A stretch of DNA of 11,610 nucleotides from JBLHKW01 sp047618565 (GTDB taxonomy: Bacteria > Planctomycetota > UBA1135 > GCA-002686595): contig JBLHKW010000161.1 of the NCBI GenBank assembly GCA_047618565.1, forward strand, positions 1-11,610, read 5' to 3'. The notes under the pieces are model-generated. The model worked only from the letters and a program-made list of their open reading frames with translations, searched no databases and was not told where the DNA came from. A program made the position numbers and the translations under genes. Shown here piece after piece: positions 6,578-11,610 of the stretch. Position 1 is the stretch's first letter; each line of letters begins with the position of its first letter.

Positions 6578-7463
6578 GGTGGGCCTTCTCGTAGATCTCG
6601 CGCAGTCGTTCCACCGAGACGTGCGTGTAGATCTGGGTGGTCACGAGGTTTGCGTGTCCCAGGAGCTCCTGTACGGATTTCAGATCCGCGCCGCGGTCCA
6701 GGAGGTGCGTCGCAAAGCTATGGCGCAGGGTGTGCGGCGTCGCGTGGCGCCTGATCCCGGCCTTCAGCACGTACTTATCCACGAGCCGTTCGAGCGAGCG
6801 CGTGGTCAAGCGGCCGCCGCGCGCGTTCAGGAACAAGGGCTTTGGACGTCCAGGGCGATGGGGCCGCAGCGGATCCGCCAGGTAATCCGCGAGTGCCTTG
6901 AGCGCGTGGCTGCCGATGGCCGCCAGCCGTTCCTTGCGCCCCTTGCCGAGCACCTTCGCGACCCCGCGGCGCCGGTCCACGTCCCGTTCGTCGAGGCCGA
7001 CGGTCTCCGAGGCGCGCGTCCCTGCTGAGTACATGAGTTCGAGGATCGCGCGGTCGCGCCGTCCGAGGGCCGTCGAGCAGTCGGGCGCGTCCAGCAGGTC
7101 TCCGATCTCCTCCTCCGACAGAACGGTCGGCAGGCGCCGCGCGCTGCGCCGCGAGCGCAGACCCGTGGCCGGGCTCGCATCGATCAGCTCGACGCGCATC
7201 ATCCAGTTCAGAAACGAGCGCACCGCGGACAGCTTGCGCTGCACGCTCGTGTCCGAGAGTCCGCGCTCCTCCAGGTGACCCAGGAAGCCGCGCAGGGTGC
7301 GCACCAGGATCTGCGTGGGCTGCTCGATCCCGCGCGCGGTCAGGTAGGCCAGGAACTCGCCGAGATCTCCGCCGTAGGCGCGCAGGGTATGCGCGGACGA
7401 GCCGCGTGTCGACGCGAGCTCGAGCAAGAAACGGTCGCAGTGCTGGTCCAGGTTGGCCGCCAT
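6564..7463 (-). CDS. Tyrosine recombinase of the XerC/XerD type
   Basis: This encodes 299 residues, the usual Xer length. Residues 1-95 form the SAM-like core-binding domain (LDQHCDRFLLELA, TLRAYGGDLGEFLAYL, SAVRSFLNWMM). Residues 110-299 form the catalytic domain with the full active-site set: Arg150 in AGTRASE, the beta-hairpin lysine in VLGKGRKERL (Lys174, with Lys177 nearby), His244 and Arg247 in HTLRHSFATHLL, His270 in LLGHANL, and nucleophile Tyr279 in TQIYTHV. Xer recombinases resolve chromosome dimers at dif near the replication terminus, acting as XerC-XerD pairs with FtsK. I cannot tell XerC from XerD with certainty, and no dif-like site is obvious beside it. ATG 7463 is preceded by GGGAGA at short spacing. 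It may be co-transcribed with the two minus-strand genes upstream. Confidence 0.93.
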   Translation of the reverse strand: MAANLDQHCDRFLLELASTRGSSAHTLRAYGGDLGEFLAYLTARGIEQPTQILVRTLRGFLGHLEERGLSDTSVQRKLSAVRSFLNWMMRVELIDASPATGLRSRRSARRLPTVLSEEEIGDLLDAPDCSTALGRRDRAILELMYSAGTRASETVGLDERDVDRRRGVAKVLGKGRKERLAAIGSHALKALADYLADPLRPHRPGRPKPLFLNARGGRLTTRSLERLVDKYVLKAGIRRHATPHTLRHSFATHLLDRGADLKSVQELLGHANLVTTQIYTHVSVERLREIYEKAHPRAE

Positions 7464-7487
7464 GGCTCTCCCATGGTCGCCCCCCGG

Positions 7488-7507
7488 AGGGCCCGGTGAA
7501 AGGCCCT
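7488..7507. repeat. Short GC hairpin between recombinase and small exported gene
   Basis: AGGGCC (7488-7493) and GGCCCT (7502-7507) form a perfect 6-bp stem around the loop CGGTGAAA. It lies in the 62-base gap downstream of the small exported protein gene and just before the recombinase start. It could attenuate or end transcription from upstream, but no T-run accompanies it. Confidence 0.25.
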
Positions 7508-7525
7508 GGCCGATCTACATTTCGG

Positions 7526-7885
7526 CTACTTCTTGGCGACTTCGCTGCGGCTGCTCTCGGTCACTTCCGCGGTCTTCTTCGGGTCGAGGCCGGGCACGTT
7601 CGTTCCGACCGCCTTGGCGCGCGCGTGCCATGCCTCGAGCAGGATATGGCGCGACTCCGGGTTGATCCCGTAGGCGAATCCGGCCTGCTCCGAGGCCTGC
7701 AGGGCGCCCTGCAGGCTGTCGGCGCTCGTGGCCTGCTGCCCGAGGTAGGTCTCGACGGCCTCGATCTGGGCCTCGAGCTGCTCCACGCGAGCGACCAGCT
7801 CGGCGTTCTCCTGATTCGTCGTCATTCCCCAGCTACCGAGCACCGCCAGAGCGGCCGCGGACACGTATTGTCTTCGCATCATCAT
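7526..7885 (-). CDS. Small exported coiled-coil protein of unknown function
   Basis: This encodes 119 residues. The N-terminus MMMRRQYVSAAALAVLGSWG has two arginines and a short hydrophobic core, consistent with a signal peptide or an N-terminal anchor. Residues 26-50 (NAELVARVEQLEAQIEAVETYL) show clear heptads and probably form a coiled coil. Residues 65-95 look helical (HILLEAWHARAKAV) and the last 20 residues are charged and disordered-looking. I recognise no family. AGGGA (7894-7898) lies eight bases before the first of three consecutive ATG codons, supporting ATG 7885 and allowing 7882. It sits between the MFS and recombinase genes on the same strand with gaps of about 60 bases. A periplasmic accessory or envelope role is inference from topology only. 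Confidence 0.65.
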   Translation of the reverse strand: MMMRRQYVSAAALAVLGSWGMTTNQENAELVARVEQLEAQIEAVETYLGQQATSADSLQGALQASEQAGFAYGINPESRHILLEAWHARAKAVGTNVPGLDPKKTAEVTESSRSEVAKK

Positions 7886-7928
7886 GATTCAGTCCCTATC
7901 GGGATAATCGGCCCCGGGCCTGAAATCA

Positions 7929-7943
7929 GGACTCGCGCAGTCC
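7929..7943 (-). terminator. Hairpin just after the MFS stop codon
   Basis: GGACT (7929-7933) and AGTCC (7939-7943) form a 5-bp stem around CGCGC, two bases downstream of the MFS stop (7946-7948, minus strand). It is short and is followed only by TGATTT, so termination would be weak or partial; read-through into the next gene is plausible. Confidence 0.25.
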
Positions 7944-7945
7944 GT

Positions 7946-9238
7946 CTATTCCGGCACCGGGGGCAGGCCGCGCACCAGATACCAGGGCACAAAAAGCAGC
8001 ACTGCGGCGGCGATATAGGGCGCCTGGCTACCCAGAGACCAGAAAAGCAGGCCGCCCACGATGGGCGAGATGGCCCGCGCCAGGGAGCCCATGGCCCGGA
8101 AAATTCCCAGCGAGAGCCCCTGGGCCTCATCCGGGCTGTAGCGCGACACGAGGGCCGAGAGGCAGGGCATGATGCACGCGCTGCCGGACGCCAGGAAGAA
8201 CAGCCCCACGAAGAGCATGCTCGACGTGGTCGTGAAGCCCACCAGCAGGAAGCCCGGCAGGGTCAGCCAGAAGCCGGTCAGGGCCAGCTTTTTCTCGCCC
8301 GTGCGTGGCACCATGCGCCGCACCAGGCCGCCCTGGACGAAGGCGATCGTCAGGCCGACGAAGACGAACATCCAGGCGTTGTCCCGCGGCGTGTAGTCGA
8401 GCCGCTCGGCCGCCAGGAAGGTGAGCGTGAACTCCATCGCTCCAAAACCGGCGAAGTAGAGGAAGTAGGCAATGTTGGTGGGCCGCACCCCGGGATGATC
8501 GAGCTTGCGCAGGGCACCGAACGGATTCAGGCGCCGCTTCTCGCCCGAGCCACGCTGCGCCGCGGGCGGCAGGGTCTCCGGAAAGCGCGCCGCCGCCCAG
8601 AGCAGGTTTATCAGGGACAGCACGAAGGCGCACAGTGCTGGGCCGCTGAACGGATTGACGCCCGCGGGCGCGCCGCTCCATGACGCCGAGAGGTCCCACC
8701 CCGACGTCAACCCGCCGATCGCCGGCCCGAACACGAAACCCAGTCCGATGCCCGCGCCCAGCATGCCCATGCCCTTGGCGCGATCGGTGCCCTTGCTCGT
8801 GTCGGCGATCACCGCCGACGCGGTCGAGATGTTGCCGGCCGCGATGCCTCCCAGCAGGCGCGCCAGGATCAGCAGCCCGAACGTGCCCGCGAAGAACCAC
8901 AGCACGTAGGACAGGCACGTGCCCGCCAGGGTGATCAGCAGCGTCGGACGCCGACCGATACGATCCGAGAGCCCGCCCCAGACCGGCGCGAACAGGAACT
9001 GCAACAGCGAGTAGATCGAGCCCAGGATCCCGCCGAAGAGCGTGCGCACGCCCAGGTCATCGCCCGCCACCTCGGCCAGCCAGACCGCGAAGCGTCCGAT
9101 CAGGCTGTGCTCGCCCTCGACCCCCACATAATGCTCGAGGATGCGCGGGAAGAGCGGGAAGATGATCGAGAACCCGACCATGTCCAGAAAGACGGTCAGG
9201 AAAACGAGTCCGAGGACACGCGGGCGGGTGTTCGACAT
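7946..9238 (-). CDS. MFS transporter, TetA-like drug:H+ antiporter class
   Basis: This encodes 430 residues with about twelve hydrophobic segments, the usual MFS size. The first helix carries FLDMVGFSIIFPLFP (17-31), a typical drug:H+ antiporter motif with Asp20. Motif A is GGLSDRIGRRP (88-98) in the loop between helices 2 and 3. An Arg126 in LILARLLGG fits motif B. GAGIGLGFVFGPAIGG (161-176) is the antiporter motif C in helix 5. The loop at about 215-250 is long and basic, as in TetA-like proteins. The stretch after helix 1 (32-66) is longer than usual and probably periplasmic. It likely exports small molecules against protons at the inner membrane; drug resistance is not proven by sequence. 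AAGGGAG lies three to four bases before ATG 9238, supporting that start. Confidence 0.92.
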   Translation of the reverse strand: MSNTRPRVLGLVFLTVFLDMVGFSIIFPLFPRILEHYVGVEGEHSLIGRFAVWLAEVAGDDLGVRTLFGGILGSIYSLLQFLFAPVWGGLSDRIGRRPTLLITLAGTCLSYVLWFFAGTFGLLILARLLGGIAAGNISTASAVIADTSKGTDRAKGMGMLGAGIGLGFVFGPAIGGLTSGWDLSASWSGAPAGVNPFSGPALCAFVLSLINLLWAAARFPETLPPAAQRGSGEKRRLNPFGALRKLDHPGVRPTNIAYFLYFAGFGAMEFTLTFLAAERLDYTPRDNAWMFVFVGLTIAFVQGGLVRRMVPRTGEKKLALTGFWLTLPGFLLVGFTTTSSMLFVGLFFLASGSACIMPCLSALVSRYSPDEAQGLSLGIFRAMGSLARAISPIVGGLLFWSLGSQAPYIAAAVLLFVPWYLVRGLPPVPE

Positions 9239-9352
9239 GCGCTCCCTTGTAGGGATCCCGAAGCGAGTCTCAAAGGGCGACGGGCGTTTTTAGCGCAATT
9301 CGCGAGGAACACGGGCGCCGCTTCCCGCGATCGCCAAACGCTCACGCCCGAG

Positions 9353-10177
9353 CTACTCCGGACTGGCCTTGATCAGCAGGTTCGTGACTCCGCTCACCGC
9401 GGGTACGGTGGTGGGATTTCCGCCGCTCGTAGCGTAGGGCGGGACGCTGCGGTCGAAGGTGATCGAGAAGCGCATCGCGTTGGGGATCGGGTTGAACGTG
9501 TTGAGCTCTGCGGGGTGCTCGACCCAGGGCGTCACGGAGCCGATGGCGATGGCCGGGTCGTCGAGTTCGAGGCCACAGAATTCGGTTCCCGTGGGGCTGC
9601 CGATGCGCGCTCCCTGGAAGCGCACGGTGACCGGGGAACCCGTGTTCTCCGGCAGGCCTGAGTTGAACAGGTTTCCGAACATGGCCTCGAAGTTGCTGAT
9701 GCCGGCTCCGGCCGAGTTGTCGCCCCGGAACGGGATCAGGATCTCTGCCGCTTGCAGGTCCGCGCGGTAGATGATGTCCATGTTCCAGCTCTGGTCCTCG
9801 GATGTGCTGCCCGCGTCCTCGTCGTAGTTGATCTGGAGGAAGTCGCCCGGTGGGCGTATCCAGCATGACGTCGAGCCGGACACGGACTCTGGACGCTTGC
9901 GCTTGGACGGCCTCCACTGACCGGGCACGATGCTGATCCAGTCCAGGCCGAAGTTGTTGGCGGCATCCCCTGCGGGCATGACGGCCGGCGCGAGGTCCGG
10001 GCGCGTGATGTTCCCGATCGAATCTTCGATGCGCACCAGTCCCGGACTCCCGAATCCGCCGCGCGCCAGGATCTCGGCCGGCGGTTGTGCGAAATTCGTG
10101 GCGCCTCCAGCACCGCCGGACCACTTCTGGGTTGGTGTGCAACCCGGGACATGGGTAACACTTATGACCGAGCACAT
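9353..10177 (-). CDS. C-terminal remnant of an unknown protein, 5' end replaced by mobile DNA
   Basis: The open frame gives 274 residues from ATG 10177, but that ATG and about the first 14 codons lie inside the mobile-element end (the repeated ATGGGTAAC motif read in reverse). Host-like sequence begins around GGAGGATNFAQPPAE. From there the protein looks extracellular and beta-rich, with few lysines (DFLQINYDEDAGSTSED, WNMDIIYRADLQAAEILIPF, SPVTVRFQGARIGSPTGTEF, NAMRFSITFDRSVPP). It lacks a signal peptide, which such a protein should have, so I infer that the real N-terminus was removed and this is probably a pseudogene. I recognise no family. It ends at TAG 9353-9355. Few clear expression signals remain; any promoter would have to come from the element. 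The alternative is a real cytoplasmic protein with a newly acquired start. Confidence 0.5.
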   Translation of the reverse strand: MCSVISVTHVPGCTPTQKWSGGAGGATNFAQPPAEILARGGFGSPGLVRIEDSIGNITRPDLAPAVMPAGDAANNFGLDWISIVPGQWRPSKRKRPESVSGSTSCWIRPPGDFLQINYDEDAGSTSEDQSWNMDIIYRADLQAAEILIPFRGDNSAGAGISNFEAMFGNLFNSGLPENTGSPVTVRFQGARIGSPTGTEFCGLELDDPAIAIGSVTPWVEHPAELNTFNPIPNAMRFSITFDRSVPPYATSGGNPTTVPAVSGVTNLLIKASPE

Positions 10178-10330
10178 GGGTAACGCTCCGATGCGGCTCC
10201 GCGATGTTTAATCGGGGGGCCGGGGGGGGGCGGCGCTCCCCGTTCTTGGGGGAGCCGCGCTTCAGCCAGCCCCAAGCTGGCTGAAGCGCAGCGCGGCGGT
10301 CCAATAAAACAGGTAGGCGGTCATGCAATT
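10136..10330. mobile_element. Insertion-sequence end or remnant, IS481-like in appearance
   Basis: The block starts with TGTGCAACCCGGG at 10136 and carries two direct copies of ACATGGGTAAC (10149-10159 and 10174-10184), 25 bases apart. I associate repeats of this kind with ends of IS481-type elements, whose termini begin with TG; this is from memory, not a search. Just outside, GGGTTG (10129-10134) pairs with CAACCC (10140-10145). Further in are runs of six and nine G (10214-10219, 10222-10230), a 7-bp stem GCTCCCC/GGGGAGC (10235-10241/10249-10255) and a 14-bp perfect stem (10257-10289). No transposase frame is visible and no matching inverted end occurs in the window, so this is one end of a decayed or deleted element. 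The right boundary is a guess, lying somewhere between the last hairpin and the propeller gene. Confidence 0.45.
10257..10289. repeat. 14-bp perfect inverted repeat
   Basis: GCGCTTCAGCCAGC (10257-10270) and GCTGGCTGAAGCGC (10276-10289) are exact reverse complements around the five-base loop CCCAA. The stem is long enough to form a very stable hairpin in DNA or RNA on either strand. It lies within the presumed mobile-element remnant. No T-run follows, so a classic terminator is unlikely, though it could insulate the genes on each side. Confidence 0.8.
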
Positions 10331-10355
10331 CCAAGTGCCCTGGTAGCGGGCCTGT

Positions 10356-11610
10356 ATGATGAACTCGCGGGCCTTTGGTCACAGCACACGCTTCCGTCAT
10401 CCCAGATCGCTCATCACCATGCTGCTCCTTCTTTCGGTGTTGTCACTTGGCTCGACCCCCGGCATAGCGCGTGCGAGCCTGGTCGATCGCGAGGCGGCTG
10501 TTTCATCGGCCGCTGAACGGGAGCCGCAGAGGGTGCTCTTCGAGGCTCCCGGGCCCGTTCGTGGGGCTGGGGCGGCGGGACCGGCGTCCCTGGCTCCCGT
10601 GTCGAACGGGTTCCTCTCGATGAACGATGCGCCGGACAACGACATGCCGCGTCAGCTGGCGTTCACGGCTGACGGGACGCAGGTGCTGGTCGTGGGGCGG
10701 GACACGGACAACTTGACCTTCTTCGATGTCGCTACGGGGCTGCCCACGACGACCATCGATGTGGGCGACTTCCCGGTCGATGTGGCCGTGACAGCGGACA
10801 ATCGCGTGGCCGTGGTGCCCAACGTGTTCGGGAACTCGGTCTCGGTGATCGATGTCGCGACGCGCAGCGTGCTGGGGACGGTGCCCATCACCGGGGACCA
10901 GCCCTTCGCGGTGGCGCTCACGCCGGACAGCAATTTTGCGCTGGTGGCCGTGGCCGACAACGGCGGGGCCTCGTCGGTGTCGGTGATCGATCTGAATGCG
11001 CTGATGGAGACGCGCACGTTTGCCACCACTCCGCAGGGTGCGATCGGGTTCTTCTTCGGGCCGGAGCCGGGCATCTTCGGGAACCTGTTCACGGACTTTG
11101 ATCTCTCGCCGGATGGCACGCAGCTGGTGCTCGCCGATGGCGCGGGGGCCAAGGTGACGGTGTACGACGTGGCGAGCGGGGCCGTACTGGCGTCTCTGCC
11201 CGTTGCCGCGGGGCCCGACGCGCTGGATATCAGCCCGGACAGCCAGCTGGCGGTGGTGGAGCACGGGGGCAACAACAAGCGCATCTCGACCATCGACCTG
11301 ATGGCCCTGACGGTCACCCACAGCTTCGTGATGCCGGACAACCTCACGACCCTGAGGATCCGTGTGACGCCGGACAAGAGCCACGCGATCGTGGGCATCT
11401 CCAACGCGGTGCAATTTGTGAATCTGACCACGGGCGCTGTCACGGCGACGATCTCGACCGGGACCGTGGGCGACATCCAGATTTCCTTCGACGGTGCCTA
11501 TGCGGTCGTCGCGAACTTCAACACGCGTGTGATCGATATCGCGAGCCAGAGTCAGGTCGCCAGCCTGTCGATCGCGCCGACGGCCGATATGGCGACCTCG
11601 CCGGTCGAGC
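10356..11610 (+). CDS. Secreted YVTN-type beta-propeller protein (3' end beyond window)
   Basis: The frame is open from 10347 to the window end, giving at least 418 residues. I choose ATG 10356 (or the adjacent ATG 10359) because it gives a proper signal peptide: MMNSRAFGHSTRFRHPRSL supplies the basic n-region, LLLLSVLSLG the core, and IARA before SLVD the cleavage site at residue 40. ATG 10419 would leave no basic residues. From about residue 88 the sequence is a series of YVTN/NHL-like blades with the pattern of a strand, PDG or PDS turn, strand, then VIDVATG-like ends: TADGTQVLVVG, FFDVATGLPTTTIDVG, SVSVIDVATRSVLGTV, TPDSNFALVA, SVSVIDLNALMETRTF, SPDGTQLVLAD, VYDVASGAVLASLPV. Such propellers are extracytoplasmic scaffolds for protein or ligand binding, sometimes enzymes; no catalytic residues stand out. 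There is no good Shine-Dalgarno sequence. The gene stands next to the mobile-element remnant, so its promoter region may be altered. Confidence 0.8.
   Translation, partial: MMNSRAFGHSTRFRHPRSLITMLLLLSVLSLGSTPGIARASLVDREAAVSSAAEREPQRVLFEAPGPVRGAGAAGPASLAPVSNGFLSMNDAPDNDMPRQLAFTADGTQVLVVGRDTDNLTFFDVATGLPTTTIDVGDFPVDVAVTADNRVAVVPNVFGNSVSVIDVATRSVLGTVPITGDQPFAVALTPDSNFALVAVADNGGASSVSVIDLNALMETRTFATTPQGAIGFFFGPEPGIFGNLFTDFDLSPDGTQLVLADGAGAKVTVYDVASGAVLASLPVAAGPDALDISPDSQLAVVEHGGNNKRISTIDLMALTVTHSFVMPDNLTTLRIRVTPDKSHAIVGISNAVQFVNLTTGAVTATISTGTVGDIQISFDGAYAVVANFNTRVIDIASQSQVASLSIAPTADMATSPVE

Noticed and set aside
6450..6620. A dif site beside the Xer recombinase
   Set aside because: I saw no 28-base site with paired 11-base arms and a 6-base centre; the convergent hairpin at 6552-6577 is pure GC and does not fit the dif pattern.
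7406..8683. Plus-strand open frame of 425 codons
   Set aside because: It overlaps three well-supported minus-strand genes and its translation is charged low-complexity sequence.
9239..9352. Possible intrinsic terminator around the T-run at 9283-9287
   Set aside because: The T-run faces the plus strand, where no gene precedes it, and I found no stable stem directly before it.
10136..10330. CRISPR-like repeats from the two ACATGGGTAAC copies
   Set aside because: There are only two 11-base copies separated by 14 bases, with no further repeats or cas genes; an IS end explains them better.
10503..11476. Two long minus-strand open frames opposite the propeller gene
   Set aside because: The plus strand shows a signal peptide and repeated beta-propeller blades, so these are antisense shadows.

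Overview
The window is high-GC bacterial chromosomal DNA, with strong G/C preference at third codon positions. Exported proteins of unknown function, a DUF2330-family protein and a YVTN-type beta-propeller suggest an environmental Gram-negative of the Planctomycetota/Myxococcota kind. That placement is inferred from gene content and style only; no rRNA or other phylogenetic marker is present. I see no CRISPR array, tRNA or rRNA.

Layout. Positions 1-121 are non-coding, rich in small inverted repeats, and end in a sequence that resembles an insertion-sequence terminus abutting the stop codon of the first gene. Positions 122-3321 (minus strand) hold a two-gene operon: a short exported protein of unknown family, then a large DUF2330 protein with a C-terminal helical region. 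Between them an open, protein-like frame continues in register past the UGA of the first gene and ends in an ATGA overlap with the second. Positions 3432-5243 (plus) encode an MsbA-like ABC exporter, convergent with a 95-residue coiled-coil protein (5249-5536, minus). A divergent intergenic region leads to an EamA/DMT transporter (5708-6550, plus), which converges on a XerC/XerD-type tyrosine recombinase (6564-7463, minus). Upstream of the recombinase, on the same strand and about 60 bp apart, lie a small exported coiled-coil protein (7526-7885) and a TetA-like MFS transporter (7946-9238). Positions 9353-10177 (minus) hold the C-terminal part of an unknown protein whose 5' end runs into a mobile-element terminus (about 10136-10330, IS481-like in appearance). 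Beyond it a secreted YVTN beta-propeller gene (10356 onward, plus) runs off the window.

How the parts relate. Most genes look like separate housekeeping or transport functions rather than one pathway. The likely coupled units are the DUF2330 operon and possibly the MFS / small exported protein / recombinase run. The observations most worth following are the in-frame UGA with a nearby stable stem-loop at 2632-2790, the DUF2330 protein that carries both an internal anchor-like segment and a second signal-peptide-like segment, and the mobile-element end that has replaced the start of the 9353-10177 gene. I do not see a clearly new multi-gene system here.
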